From Parvularcula bermudensis HTCC2503 (GTDB taxonomy: Bacteria > Pseudomonadota > Alphaproteobacteria > Caulobacterales > Parvularculaceae): a stretch of DNA of 64,000 nucleotides. The DNA lies in the NCBI RefSeq assembly GCF_000152825.2, contig NC_014414.1, positions 2,582,501-2,646,500 on the forward strand, given 5' to 3'. The notes beneath the pieces were generated by a model. It was given only the letters and a program-made list of their open reading frames with translations. It searched no databases and was not told the origin of the DNA. The position numbers and the translations under genes were made by a program. This document shows, piece by piece, positions 44,721 through 54,029 of this stretch (positions are counted from its first letter, which is position 1; every line of letters begins with the position of its first letter).

Positions 44721-45719
44721 TTAGAGCCATTTGAGAGAGCGGAAATAAAGAATGAGGCCCCCGCCTATGGCGACCGAGAGGGCACACACAAGGGGAAACC
44801 CAAGAGCACTGTTCGCCAGAGGGATGCCGCCGACATTGATGCCTAAAAGGCCGGTCAGAAAGCCAAGCGGCAGGAAGATTGCCGCGACGATGGAGAGGAT
44901 CATCATATTGCGGTTCATCTCTTCCGCGCGGCGGTCCGCCAACTGATCGGAAATAACGCCTGCGCGCTCCCGTATCGCGTCGAGTTCCTCCACCATGCGC
45001 GTGATCCGCTCAACGCTTTCCCGGATCGAAATACGATTGTCTCTGTCGAGGAAGTCCACATTATCCGCATCAAGACGGAACAAGGCCTCTCGCTGCGGCG
45101 CGATATAGCGTCGAAGACCGATTGCCGCCCGGCGGATCTCCGCCACATCCTGGCGAAGGCCGGTGACCTCATCGAGACTGCGATCCTCAAGCTCATCGAC
45201 CTCGTCGGCCAGGTCGCCGATGACGACATCCATGCGTTCGGTCAGCCCCTCGGCCAGTTTGACCACGAAACTCGCCACATCCGTCGGGCCTCGACCATCC
45301 TCGATGGCCTCGCGCAACCCGACAATGGCCATCAAGCGGCGTATGCGGCAGGACAGGACCAATCCGTCTTTGATGAACATGCGGATCGAGACCATGTCCT
45401 CGGGATCGCTGCCGGGGTTGAGGTTCACCCCGCGCAAAATCACCAACAACCCGTCGTCATGGGGGGTGACCCGAGGGCGGGTGTCCTCCGCCCTTAACGC
45501 CCGCGCCACGGTCAGGTCGGTGAGATCGAGGATCAGCGCCTCGGAGTCGGGGTGCCGGATATCCACATGGATCCAGCGATAAGCAGCCCCCGCCGAAAGG
45601 GGCGATTTGACGTCTTTCTCGGCAACGCGGCGGCCCGTCCCATCGGGGAAGACGTCGAAGAGATAGAGACACACCCCTGTGGGCAGAGGGTCGTCCGTGG
45701 AAGAGAGCGCAGTGGTCAT
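44721..45719 (-). CDS. zntB: CorA-family transporter, ZntB-like
   Basis: The 332-residue protein has a long cytoplasmic helical domain and two C-terminal helices joined by the signature loop. The loop reads GINVGGIP: the GIN form is typical of ZntB zinc transporters, against GMN in CorA magnesium channels. The N-terminal half and YIAPQREALFRLD region also fit ZntB. It is the first gene of an operon with the large MscS channel. It is divergent from an ABC transporter whose permease holds a His-Glu repeat, so metal handling may link the four genes. Confidence 0.88.
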   Translation of the reverse strand: MTTALSSTDDPLPTGVCLYLFDVFPDGTGRRVAEKDVKSPLSAGAAYRWIHVDIRHPDSEALILDLTDLTVARALRAEDTRPRVTPHDDGLLVILRGVNLNPGSDPEDMVSIRMFIKDGLVLSCRIRRLMAIVGLREAIEDGRGPTDVASFVVKLAEGLTERMDVVIGDLADEVDELEDRSLDEVTGLRQDVAEIRRAAIGLRRYIAPQREALFRLDADNVDFLDRDNRISIRESVERITRMVEELDAIRERAGVISDQLADRRAEEMNRNMMILSIVAAIFLPLGFLTGLLGINVGGIPLANSALGFPLVCALSVAIGGGLILYFRSLKWL

Positions 45720-45812
45720 GATCGCGCGTCTAGCCGATTTTTATCGCCCGGGGAGTCATTGCCTCCCCGACTTTCAGAACAGTATGGTGATGCCGGAAAA
45801 GGATCTGCAACC

Positions 45813-46520
45813 ATGGACAATGCCATCGACCTTCAGGGCATTCGGTTCGGGTATCGCCGGGCGCAGACACCGCTCCTTGTCGTTGACTCCTTCGCCGTGA
45901 AGGCAGGGGAAAAGGTCCTCCTCGAAGGGCCGAGTGGATCGGGCAAGTCGACGCTTTTGGGGGTGATTGCCGGCACCCTCGTCCCGCAGCAGGGGACGGT
46001 CACAGTGCTCGGGCACCCCCTGACGACCATGTCCGGTCGCCAGCGGGATCGGTTGCGGGCCGATCAACTCGGGGTGATCTTTCAGATGTTCAATTTGATC
46101 CCCTATCTCTCCGTCATCGATAATGTTCTTCTGCCGACCCGATTTTCACCCCGGCGGCGACAGGCCGTCCTCAAGACTGCCCCCCTCACATCGGCGGCAC
46201 GGGACCTCCTTGGCCGACTGGGCCTCGATGACCCGGATCTGCTTCGCCGCGCGGTGAGTGAGTTGAGCGTCGGCCAACAGCAGCGCGTGGCGGCGGCCCG
46301 GGCCCTGATCGGTCAGCCCGGCTTGATTATCGCCGACGAGCCGACCTCGGCGCTCGATCCCGTCTCCCAGGATCTCTTTCTGTCCTTGCTCACGGCCGAA
46401 ACGGAACGCTCCGGCGCCGCCCTTCTCTTCGTGTCCCACGATGATCGGCTGCGGTCCCATTTCGACCGACGGGTTTCCCTCGACAGTCTCTCACCAGCTT
46501 CGCATTCGGCGGCTGCGTGA
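45813..46520 (+). CDS. ABC transporter ATP-binding protein (LolD/MacB type)
   Basis: The ATG at 45813 with AAGGAT nine bases upstream gives 235 residues; the longer frame from 45552 antisense to zntB is spurious. Walker A is GPSGSGKST (39-47), the signature is LSVGQQQRVAAA and Walker B is LIIADEPTSALD. It has the compact LolD/MacB form that partners FtsX-like permeases. Its stop TGA overlaps the permease ATG as TGATG, so translation is coupled. The substrate is unknown, but zinc-linked Zrg-type systems have similar gene pairs. Confidence 0.92.
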   Translation: MDNAIDLQGIRFGYRRAQTPLLVVDSFAVKAGEKVLLEGPSGSGKSTLLGVIAGTLVPQQGTVTVLGHPLTTMSGRQRDRLRADQLGVIFQMFNLIPYLSVIDNVLLPTRFSPRRRQAVLKTAPLTSAARDLLGRLGLDDPDLLRRAVSELSVGQQQRVAAARALIGQPGLIIADEPTSALDPVSQDLFLSLLTAETERSGAALLFVSHDDRLRSHFDRRVSLDSLSPASHSAAA

Positions 46521-47809
46521 TGGCCGGTCTCCTCACGCTCGCGTTTCAAAGCCTGTTGAGCCGCAAGACCGCGGCTCTGTTGTCGGTGATATCGGTTGCG
46601 TTGTCCGTGACCCTTTTCCTTGGCGTCGACAAGTTACGCCGCGCCGCGACCGACGGGTTCGAGAGTACAATCAGCGGTACCGATCTGATCGTCGGGCCAA
46701 GAGCCGGCGGGGTCAACCTTCTTCTCTATACGGTCTTTCGCGTGGGCGAGCCGACGGGCAGTGTCTCGTGGGAGAGCTATGAGATGTTGCGTGACCAGCC
46801 GGGCGTCGCCTGGACGATTCCGCTTTCCCTGGGGGACAGCCATCAGGGGTTTCGGGTCGTCGGCACGGACAGGTCCTATCTCGACCACTACCAATATGGC
46901 GCGGGCAGGCACCTTAGTCTTGCGGCCGGCGAATGGTTCGACGGCCCCAAAGGGGCCGTCCTCGGGGCAAAGGTCGCCGATCGTCTCGATTACGATCTGG
47001 GGACAGAACTCACCGTCTCCCACGGCCTCGTTTCGGCGGGCTTCGCCGAGCATGAGGGACATAAATTTCGGGTGGTGGGGAGTCTCGCTCCCACCGGCAC
47101 CCCCGTAGACCGCTCGATCCATGTCTCCTTGGCCGGGATTGAGGCGCTGCATGGCGATCCTGGCGCCTCGATCGGAGCGGGGAACACGCATGAGCATGAG
47201 CATGAGCATGAGCATGACGGTGTCGCCTCGCCCGGTGATCAAGGCGAGGCCCATCCAGAAGCCCTTTCGGCCTTTCTGGTCGGGCTTGAAAACAGGACCC
47301 GCGCCCTCGTCTTACAGCGACAGATCACGACCTATGAAGGTGAGCCCCTCACGGCGGTCCTGCCGGGGCTCGCCCTTAGCCAACTTTGGTCGGTGGTCGG
47401 AACGGTGGAGACCGTCTTGTTCGCGATCTCGCTGTTCGTTGTCGGCACCGGCTTTGTCAGCATGATGATTGCCCTACTGACGAGCCTGGCGACGCGGCAA
47501 CGGGAACTTGCCGTATTGCGCGCGGCGGGGGCAGGCCCCGGCCATATTTTCGGCCTCTTGATCGCTGAAACGGCAACGCTTGCCACCCTCGGCACGCTCA
47601 TCGGCGCGGGACTGACGGCAACCCTGATCGCGACATTTGGCGAAGGCCTGGCCGCAAGAAACGGTATTCCCCTTGCGGGCCTTGGCGCCTCCCCCACCGA
47701 TCTTGGCATCGCGCTGGCCGTGATCGGCGTCGGCACGGCCCTTGGCACCATTCCGGCGATGGCCGCCTATCGGCGATCTTTGGCCGATGGGCTGAGCCCC
47801 CGGCTTTGA
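46520..47809 (+). CDS. FtsX/MacB-like ABC permease with His-Glu repeat
   Basis: The 429-residue permease has one N-terminal helix (about 12-35), a large periplasmic domain, and three C-terminal helices (about 290-415), the MacB/LolC arrangement. Its periplasmic loop carries the repeat HEHEHEHEH at 224-232, an obvious metal-binding stretch, near further acidic and His residues (DQGEAHPE). It overlaps the ATPase gene at TGATG. A similar ATPase/permease pair is part of the Vibrio zinc system Zrg, as I recall it. With ZntB divergent, a zinc role is plausible but unproven; lipoprotein release is the alternative. Confidence 0.9.
   Translation: MAGLLTLAFQSLLSRKTAALLSVISVALSVTLFLGVDKLRRAATDGFESTISGTDLIVGPRAGGVNLLLYTVFRVGEPTGSVSWESYEMLRDQPGVAWTIPLSLGDSHQGFRVVGTDRSYLDHYQYGAGRHLSLAAGEWFDGPKGAVLGAKVADRLDYDLGTELTVSHGLVSAGFAEHEGHKFRVVGSLAPTGTPVDRSIHVSLAGIEALHGDPGASIGAGNTHEHEHEHEHDGVASPGDQGEAHPEALSAFLVGLENRTRALVLQRQITTYEGEPLTAVLPGLALSQLWSVVGTVETVLFAISLFVVGTGFVSMMIALLTSLATRQRELAVLRAAGAGPGHIFGLLIAETATLATLGTLIGAGLTATLIATFGEGLAARNGIPLAGLGASPTDLGIALAVIGVGTALGTIPAMAAYRRSLADGLSPRL
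47189..47215 (+). repeat. Hexamer tandem repeat (CATGAG)n in the permease gene
   Basis: Four copies of CATGAG followed by CAT encode alternating His and Glu. The repeat is in frame, so slippage by whole units would alter the number of His residues without breaking the gene. Confidence 0.95.
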
Positions 47810-47898
47810 TCTTCCCCCGCTGAAAGGCTTGCGGTCCGGCACGCTCCTTCGCTACGGCGCAAGGCCCCTTGCGGGGGAAGAAAGAGAAAGAGACGCCG

Positions 47899-49143
47899 AT
47901 GCAGATCCTGCTGGTCGGAAAGGGGGGGCGAGAGCACGCCCTCGCCTGGAAAATCGCGCAAAGCCCCCAGCTGACACGCTTGATCTGCGTGCCCGGCAAT
48001 CCTGGAATGACGCCCCTCGGGGCGCATCTCGACCTTGCCACCCCGGACATCCCCGCCTTTGCGGCCAAGGAAGGAATTGACCTCGTGGTGGTCGGTCCAG
48101 AGGCCCCCCTGGCCGAGGGGTTGGCTGACGCCCTTTCCGACCTCAACATCCCCTGCTTCGGCCCCAACCGGGCCGGCGCGCAGCTTGAGACCTCGAAGTC
48201 CTTCGTGAAAGCCTTGGCCGCAGAACAAGGCATTCCCACCGCCCGCGCCGAAACCTTTACCGATGCCGCCGCCGCCCGCGCGGCCCTCGACCGATTTGCC
48301 GCGCCTTACGTCATCAAGGCCGATGGCCTCGCGGCGGGCAAGGGCGTGACGATTGCCCCTAATCGTCAGGGGGCGGAGGATGCCATCGACATGGCCTTCG
48401 CCGGTCGCTTCGGAGACGCAGGCAAAACCTTGCTGATCGAGGATTTCATGGCGGGGACGGAGATGAGTGTCTTCGCGCTCACCGATGGCGAACGCCTGAT
48501 GCGCTTTGGTACGGCGCAGGACTGGAAGCGGGCCTATGACGGCGACCGTGGCCCCAATACCGGGGGCATGGGATGCATCTCGCCCTCCCCCCTCGAAACC
48601 CCCGCCCTGATGGACCGAATCGAGGACACCATCTTGAGGCCAACCCTTTCGGCCCTCCAACAGCGAGGCATCACCTATCGCGGGGTCCTTTATGCCGGGC
48701 TGATGATCACCGAGAACGGCCCGAAATTGATCGAATATAATTGCCGCTTCGGCGACCCCGAATGTCAGCTGCTGATGCGGCGCTTCTCCGGCGATCTGGT
48801 CTCCGTCCTTTATGCCGCGGCGACGGGCACGTTGGGGGAGGTGCCGGGGACGTTCTCCCCCGAAGGCGCGGCCAATGTCGTCTATGCGGCCAAGGGCTAC
48901 CCCGAAACCTATGAGCGGGGGACAGAGATCAAGTCAGTCGACGCTGCCGACCATGTCACCGGCGCCCTCGTCTTTCACGCGGGTACCCGCACCGAGGGCG
49001 ACCGCCTGCTTGCCGATGGAGGGCGCGTCCTGAATGTGACGGCTACCGGGCAAACCGTCGCCGATGCCGTGGAACGGGCCTATGAGGCCATTGGCCGGAT
49101 TGACTGGCCCGAAGGCTTTTATCGCCGGGACATCGGCTGCTAG
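47899..49143 (+). CDS. purD: Phosphoribosylamine-glycine ligase
   Basis: The 414-residue enzyme performs the second step of purine synthesis, joining glycine to phosphoribosylamine with ATP. The start MQILLVGKGGREHALAWKIA at 47899 is the family's canonical N-terminus; the ten codons before it are not. The ATP-grasp signatures KADGLAAGKGV, DRGPNTGGMG and the metal-binding NCRFGDPE are intact. It follows the ABC permease by 89 bp and is probably transcribed separately. It converges on pdxH nine bases past its stop. Confidence 0.97.
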   Translation: MQILLVGKGGREHALAWKIAQSPQLTRLICVPGNPGMTPLGAHLDLATPDIPAFAAKEGIDLVVVGPEAPLAEGLADALSDLNIPCFGPNRAGAQLETSKSFVKALAAEQGIPTARAETFTDAAAARAALDRFAAPYVIKADGLAAGKGVTIAPNRQGAEDAIDMAFAGRFGDAGKTLLIEDFMAGTEMSVFALTDGERLMRFGTAQDWKRAYDGDRGPNTGGMGCISPSPLETPALMDRIEDTILRPTLSALQQRGITYRGVLYAGLMITENGPKLIEYNCRFGDPECQLLMRRFSGDLVSVLYAAATGTLGEVPGTFSPEGAANVVYAAKGYPETYERGTEIKSVDAADHVTGALVFHAGTRTEGDRLLADGGRVLNVTATGQTVADAVERAYEAIGRIDWPEGFYRRDIGC

Positions 49144-49152
49144 GCCCCCGCC

Positions 49153-49836
49153 TCACGGATAAAGGCGCGACGTCTCCCACCCCTCCCCCTCGCGGCGGAA
49201 GACGAGACGATCATGCAACCGATAGGGGCGATTGACCCAAAACTCGATATCCTGGGGAAGGACCCGATAGCCGCTCCAATGGGGCGGCCGGGGGATGTCC
49301 TCCCCCGAGAAGCGTTCGGTCAGATCCGCGATCCGGGAGGTCAAATCGCCCTCCCCGTCCATGATCTGGGATTGCGTCGACGCCCAGGCCCCAATTTGCG
49401 ATCCCCGGCTGCGCTCAGCGAAATAGGCATCGGCCTCCCCCACCGACACCGGCGCCACAGGACCGCGCACCCGCACCTGGCGGCGGATCGATTTCCAGTG
49501 AAAACAGAGCGCCGCCTGGGGCCTGTCGGCTAATTGCACCCCCTTGCTCGACTGGAGGTTCGAATAGAAGACAAAGCCGTGATCGACCTCCTTGAGGAGA
49601 ACGATTCGGACATCTGGGGCGCCGTCGGCCCCGGTGGTGGCGAGGGCCATCGCATTGGGGTCGTTGAGTTCATGCTTGCCTGCCAAGGCCATCCACTCTG
49701 CAAAGAGGGCAAAGGGGTCGTCCTGATCGAAGACGGCCCCCTGGTCGGCCTCTTCACCGAAGGCGTCTTGCGCCGCCCGCTCCCGTGCATAATCTTCGTC
49801 AGAGGGCGTAGCGGGGATGATGTCGTCTTTGTCCAT
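49153..49836 (-). CDS. pdxH: Pyridoxamine 5'-phosphate oxidase
   Basis: The 227-residue FMN enzyme makes pyridoxal 5'-phosphate from PNP or PMP. FMN and substrate motifs are present: [48 protein letters not shown] and the C-terminal [12 protein letters not shown] with the final Pro. The first 40 acidic residues are extra compared with E. coli PdxH. It is divergent from aroC, with only 47 bp between start codons, so their promoters must overlap. Confidence 0.96.
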   Translation of the reverse strand: MDKDDIIPATPSDEDYARERAAQDAFGEEADQGAVFDQDDPFALFAEWMALAGKHELNDPNAMALATTGADGAPDVRIVLLKEVDHGFVFYSNLQSSKGVQLADRPQAALCFHWKSIRRQVRVRGPVAPVSVGEADAYFAERSRGSQIGAWASTQSQIMDGEGDLTSRIADLTERFSGEDIPRPPHWSGYRVLPQDIEFWVNRPYRLHDRLVFRREGEGWETSRLYP

Positions 49837-49883
49837 GGCGGGAAGTATGCCACATGCCCCGCTTCGAAGAGAAGCGAGAGACC

Positions 49884-51005
49884 ATGTCGCATAACAGCTT
49901 CGGCCATCTGTTCCGGGTCACCACCTGGGGCGAGAGCCACGGCCCGGCCATTGGCTGTGTCATCGATGGATGTCCCCCCGGCCTGCCCCTGACCGTTGAA
50001 CGGATCCAAGCCCGCCTCGATCAGCGTCGCCCGGGGACGTCTCGCTTTGTGACCCAACGCCGAGAGCCCGATAAGGTGCAAATCCTCTCCGGCGTGTTCG
50101 AGGACGACCGGAGTGACGGCCCCAGGACCACCGGGACCCCCATCTCCCTGATGATCGAAAATGTCGATCAGCGTTCCAAGGATTATTCGTCGATCCGAGA
50201 CCGCTATCGGCCGGGCCACGCCGACTATACCTATGAGGCGAAATACGGCATTCGGGATTATCGCGGGGGCGGACGGTCGAGTGCGCGGGAAACCGCCTCC
50301 CGTGTCGCCGCCGGCGCCGTCGCCTTCACCCTGCTCGAAGCGATGTGTCCGCAGCTGACGATCGAGGCGGCCCTCATCGGCCTTGGGCCCCATAGGATCG
50401 ACCCCGCGCGGACGAACTGGTCGACCCGTCACGACAATCCCTTTTGGTGTCCCGACCCCGTCGCAGCGCAGGAATGGGAAGGGGTCTTGGATACCATCCG
50501 TAAGGAAGGCGATTCGGTCGGGGCCCTGATCGAAGTCAGGGCGAGCGGCGTCCCTGTGGGTCTTGGCGCCCCGATTTACGGAAAAATGGATGCCGACCTC
50601 GCGGCGGCGCTAATGTCGATCAATGCGGCCAAAGGGGTTGAGATCGGCGCCGGCTTCGCCATGGCCGACGGACGGGGCAGTGACATGGTCGACACCATGC
50701 ACCCCGGCCCCGACGGCCCCACCTTCGCGCCGTCAGGGCCCGACAATATCAATGGCGGTGTCCTGGGCGGCATCACCACGGGGCAGGATCTCGTGGCACG
50801 GTTGGCGATCAAGCCCACCTCTTCGATCCTCAAGGAAGTCCCCTCCGTCACCAAGGACGGTGACGCCGTTAAGGTCCAAACCAAAGGCCGACACGACCCT
50901 TGCGTCGGCATTCGCGGGGTCCCCGTGGCCGAAGCGATGATGGCCCTTGTCCTTGCCGATCATCTCTTGCGGCATCGCGGACAGATTGGCGAAGGCGGCC
51001 TCTGA
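49884..51005 (+). CDS. aroC: Chorismate synthase
   Basis: The 373-residue enzyme converts EPSP to chorismate using reduced FMN, ending the shikimate pathway. The start ATG 49884 gives the standard opening [20 protein letters not shown]; the ORF's earlier ATG at 49854 lies only 17 bp from pdxH. Signatures [27 protein letters not shown] and GADGRGSD-like regions are present. Its divergent partner is pdxH. The shikimate genes before it are elsewhere. Confidence 0.97.
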   Translation: MSHNSFGHLFRVTTWGESHGPAIGCVIDGCPPGLPLTVERIQARLDQRRPGTSRFVTQRREPDKVQILSGVFEDDRSDGPRTTGTPISLMIENVDQRSKDYSSIRDRYRPGHADYTYEAKYGIRDYRGGGRSSARETASRVAAGAVAFTLLEAMCPQLTIEAALIGLGPHRIDPARTNWSTRHDNPFWCPDPVAAQEWEGVLDTIRKEGDSVGALIEVRASGVPVGLGAPIYGKMDADLAAALMSINAAKGVEIGAGFAMADGRGSDMVDTMHPGPDGPTFAPSGPDNINGGVLGGITTGQDLVARLAIKPTSSILKEVPSVTKDGDAVKVQTKGRHDPCVGIRGVPVAEAMMALVLADHLLRHRGQIGEGGL

Positions 51006-51159
51006 CGTCCTCGCGGACGACGGGTGACGACCCGGGAAGCGTTGGCGAAAATCAGACCGCCTTCCGGGCATGGCTTTCGAGGCCGAGGCTTACCTGCAAG
51101 AGAGGCTTTCAGCTCCGCGCGTTTCCTCTATCCTGGTTACCAGACGGGGAGAAGAGGCC

Positions 51160-51510
51160 ATGACCTATTATGATTTCGCGGTGACTGCCGTGCCTGCCGC
51201 CAATCGCGAGGCCTATGTTGAGCATGCCAAAGAATTTGCAACGATCGCTGCGGCGTTTGGTCCGCTCGCCATCAAGGAATGTTGGGGAACGGACGTGCCG
51301 GAGGGGAAGATCACGTCCTTCCCTTTAGCGGTTCAATGCAAGGAAGACGAGATTGTCTGTGTATCGATGATCGCTTGGGAATCGAAGGCGGCGCGGGACG
51401 CGGCTTGGGGGAAAATGATGGAGGACCCGCGGATGCAATCCATGGCGCCCCCCTTCGACGGGTCACGAATGATCTTTGGGGGCTTTGAGGAGATTTTCTC
51501 GGCTCAATAA
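51160..51510 (+). CDS. DUF1428 protein
   Basis: The 116-residue soluble protein has the ATG at 51160 with GGAGAAGAGG upstream. It matches the DUF1428 family: YYDFAVTAVPAANREAYVEHAKE, then FGPLAIKECWGTDVPEGK, and the ending SRMIFGGFEEIF. The fold is a dimeric ferredoxin-like (ABM-type) barrel. No catalytic role is known. The longer frame from 51070 is disfavoured. Monocistronic by position. Confidence 0.9.
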   Translation: MTYYDFAVTAVPAANREAYVEHAKEFATIAAAFGPLAIKECWGTDVPEGKITSFPLAVQCKEDEIVCVSMIAWESKAARDAAWGKMMEDPRMQSMAPPFDGSRMIFGGFEEIFSAQ

Positions 51511-51641
51511 TCAGATCGTCAGCGCGGTCTGGTCCCGTTTCTTCCTCGGCACAGATGGGCGCGAAGGCCCCCTCCCAAGGGACGCTTTCCTTAGAGGACA
51601 CTCCCACCAGAACAGCCGCCCTCTGGCGTAGCAAACCGGTC

Positions 51642-52082
51642 TTAGTTGAGCTTCTTCTTTGCCGTTTCGGCGGGAGGATCAGGGGCAGGCAGCGGCGCGA
51701 TATTGACCCCCTCCTCCGTCAGCTCCTTGACCTCATCGGGGGTCGCCACGCCGTAAATGCCGCGCTCCTCTGACTCGCCATAATGAATTTTGCGCGCTTC
51801 TTCGGGAAAGCGCTTGCCCACATTGTCGAAGTTCTTTTCGACATAGGCCCGCGCCTTCCGGGCCGCCTCCCGCATGGCGGAAATGGCCTCGACGGTCCGC
51901 GCCGCCTCCTTCCGGCGGCCCGTGGCAATGGCGGGGGCCATGATGTCTTTCGAAATGCCCGACGTGTCGCAAACAGGACAGGTCAGCGCGCCCGCAGCAG
52001 CCTGGGCATCGTAATCGGCGGAATTCGAGAACCAGCCCTCAAACCGATGGCCGTTCTGACATTTGAGGGCGTATTTAATCAT
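51642..52082 (-). CDS. DUF1178 protein
   Basis: The 146-residue protein starts MIKYALKCQNGHRFEGWF and has two Cys pairs (C8 and the LTCPVC pair) that resemble a small zinc ribbon, followed by a helical region and the conserved EERGIYGVATPDEVKELTEEG. The function of the family is unknown. It overlaps the nitrilase gene by four bases and is the last gene of the comF-grxC-nitrilase-DUF1178 run, a conserved alphaproteobacterial order. Confidence 0.92.
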   Translation of the reverse strand: MIKYALKCQNGHRFEGWFSNSADYDAQAAAGALTCPVCDTSGISKDIMAPAIATGRRKEAARTVEAISAMREAARKARAYVEKNFDNVGKRFPEEARKIHYGESEERGIYGVATPDEVKELTEEGVNIAPLPAPDPPAETAKKKLN

Positions 52083-52960
52083 AGATCTGAGATGCGCACA
52101 GGAATGTCGTGTTCAAGGGTCAAGCTCGGGATCCGCATTCGGGTCTCATTGACGAGATCAAGGTCGAGATCGGCGACCACCACCCCCGGCTCATCATGGT
52201 CGAGGGTGGCAAGAACCTCCCCCGTTGGCGCGACAACGGTCGAATGGCCCCAGGTTGCCCGGCCATCTTCGTGCCGCCCCCCCTGGGCCGGGGCGAGGAC
52301 ATAGGCGGCATTTTCGATGGCACGGGCGCGCAGCAACACCTCCCAATGGGCCTTTCCGGTGGGGACGGTGAACGCGGCGGGGACCGTCAGGATCTCCGCC
52401 CCCGCCCGCGCCAAGGCCCGATATAGATGAGGAAAACGGAGATCGTAGCAGATCGACAAACCGATCCGCGTGCCCGCCGCTTCGACCAGGCCCGCCGTCT
52501 GGCCCGCCACCATGGTGCGGCTCTCCCGCCAGCTTTCCCCCGTGGGCAGATCGACGTCGAAGAGGTGGATTTTGTCATAGGTAACCCACCGACCGCCGGC
52601 CCCAAAAACATAGGCGCGATTGGCAATCTTTGGGGGATCACCGGGCAGCAGCACCGCCATGGAGCCGATCGCGAGGGTCACGCCGAGATCCGTTGCGAGG
52701 TCGTGAAAGCGACCGATTTCCTCAAGTGCCGCCTCTTCATCGAGATGGGCGAACAGCCGGGCTTTGTCCCGGTCGAGAACATTGGTCATTTCCGGGGTGA
52801 CGATCAGGCGCGCACCACGAGATGCCGCCTGCCGAATGAGATGGATCGCTTCATCCACCGACCGGCGACGATCGATCCCCGTGCGCATTTGGACGAGGCC
52901 GACGGTGAGGCGGCGTTTATCGGTCACCAGCCAGCTGCCGGTCGAGCTTCCCCTCCTCAT
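52079..52960 (-). CDS. Carbon-nitrogen hydrolase (Nit-type)
   Basis: The nitrilase-superfamily amidase has up to 293 residues. The catalytic Glu is in RLIVTPEMTNVL, the Lys in TYDKIHLFDVD and the Cys in GLSICYDLRFPHLYR, all intact. It is closest to the Nit1/Nit2 group, whose bacterial members repair deaminated glutathione (omega-amidase type), though that is inferred from family resemblance. ATG 52960 overlaps grxC by 43 bases; GTG 52927 would shorten the protein by 11 and overlap less. Neither start has a clear ribosome site. Confidence 0.92.
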   Translation of the reverse strand: MRRGSSTGSWLVTDKRRLTVGLVQMRTGIDRRRSVDEAIHLIRQAASRGARLIVTPEMTNVLDRDKARLFAHLDEEAALEEIGRFHDLATDLGVTLAIGSMAVLLPGDPPKIANRAYVFGAGGRWVTYDKIHLFDVDLPTGESWRESRTMVAGQTAGLVEAAGTRIGLSICYDLRFPHLYRALARAGAEILTVPAAFTVPTGKAHWEVLLRARAIENAAYVLAPAQGGRHEDGRATWGHSTVVAPTGEVLATLDHDEPGVVVADLDLDLVNETRMRIPSLTLEHDIPVRISDL

Positions 52961-53189
52961 TGAGGGCCATTAGATCATCGCATCCCCCCACATGGGTGTC
53001 GCCGATAAAGATCTGAGGGAAAGTTCGCGCCCCCCCCGATTTCTCGATCATCTCATTCTTCAGATCGACATTCAGGCCCGCCCGCTTTTCTTCGATCGTC
53101 GCCCCTTTTTCTTCGAGGAGACGGCGCGCCCGGGCGCAATAGGGGCACATCGGGGTGGTATACATGATAACACTTTGCATATCGGACAT
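52917..53189 (-). CDS. grxC: Glutaredoxin 3
   Basis: The 90-residue dithiol glutaredoxin has the active site CPYC in TTPMCPYCARA, the cis-Pro region TFPQIFIGDTHVGG and the glutathione-binding GGCDDL. It reduces disulphides with glutathione. It starts at ATG 53189, directly after the comF stop codon (53190-53192), so translation is probably coupled. Length is typical. Confidence 0.96.
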   Translation of the reverse strand: MSDMQSVIMYTTPMCPYCARARRLLEEKGATIEEKRAGLNVDLKNEMIEKSGGARTFPQIFIGDTHVGGCDDLMALNEEGKLDRQLAGDR

Positions 53190-53987
53190 TTACACGGCCC
53201 CACCTGGATCGCCTAGCCCCTGCCGGCCAGGGAGCACGCGGGCAAGGGTGACGGCACTGACCGATAGTGCCCCGGCCTGGCGCAGAGGACGCGCACAACT
53301 AAGGAGCGTGGCGCCGGTCGTCAGGACATCGTCGACCAGGACGAAGGAACGCCCCCTGATGATGTCGTCATTTTCCCGAACGGCGAAGGCGCCGGACACA
53401 TGGCGCCGACGTTGATCGGCGCTGGCCGCCTTCTGGCTGGGGGTCGCCTTTATGCGGCGGAGCAGACGATGACGCACCGGACGTCCCGTCACGGCCGCGA
53501 GGGCGTCGGCCAGCCGCCCAGCCTGATTATAGCCCCGCTGCCTTAGGCGCCGATGATGAAGCGGAACCGGGATCAAAATGGCTTCGTCAAAGGCAGGAAG
53601 AGCCTGAGCGACCCGCGCGAGAAGGCGCCCCGCGACGCGCAGAGAGTCGCTACGGTCGGCATATTTGATGGCGAGGATCAGATCCGCACTCACCTCGTCA
53701 TAGGCAAGGGGCGCGCGGAAGGCGTCCAATCGATCCTTGCCGACCAGTCGCGGGGCGAGGCCCCCCTCCCCCGTGCAAGGGAGGCATAAAGGCCCGTCAC
53801 CGACAAGGGTGAAAGGAAAGCCGCATTGTCGGCACCAGGGGGCGGTGAGGTGATCAAGAGACGCCCACCCCGCCGGGGACAGGGTGCCAGGGGACGACAC
53901 TAAGGTCCCGGTAACGGGACAGGTCGAGGGGAACACCACTTCCCCGACCCTCGCCGCAAGCGCCCGTCCGGGATAGGTCTCCGCCAT
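53190..53987 (-). CDS. comF: ComF-family phosphoribosyltransferase-like protein
   Basis: ATG 53987 gives 265 residues; the longer frame to 54401 runs into the divergent methyltransferase and is rejected. The N-terminal third has a zinc-finger pattern of Cys residues (STCPVTG, WCRQCGFPF, LCLPC). The C-terminal part has the phosphoribosyltransferase signature FVLVDDVLTTGATL, and KATPSQK-like residues fit ComF. ComF takes part in natural DNA uptake in competent species; in others its role is unclear. It is first in the run leading to grxC. Confidence 0.92.
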   Translation of the reverse strand: MAETYPGRALAARVGEVVFPSTCPVTGTLVSSPGTLSPAGWASLDHLTAPWCRQCGFPFTLVGDGPLCLPCTGEGGLAPRLVGKDRLDAFRAPLAYDEVSADLILAIKYADRSDSLRVAGRLLARVAQALPAFDEAILIPVPLHHRRLRQRGYNQAGRLADALAAVTGRPVRHRLLRRIKATPSQKAASADQRRRHVSGAFAVRENDDIIRGRSFVLVDDVLTTGATLLSCARPLRQAGALSVSAVTLARVLPGRQGLGDPGGAV

Positions 53988-54029
53988 GCCCCCCCGTTGG
54001 TCCCAACGGCTGAGAAAGGATGTGATCTG

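Noticed and set aside
45552-45812. N-terminal extension of the ABC ATPase frame
   Set aside because: It lies antisense to zntB and does not resemble an ABC protein; ATG 45813 has a ribosome site and gives the normal length.
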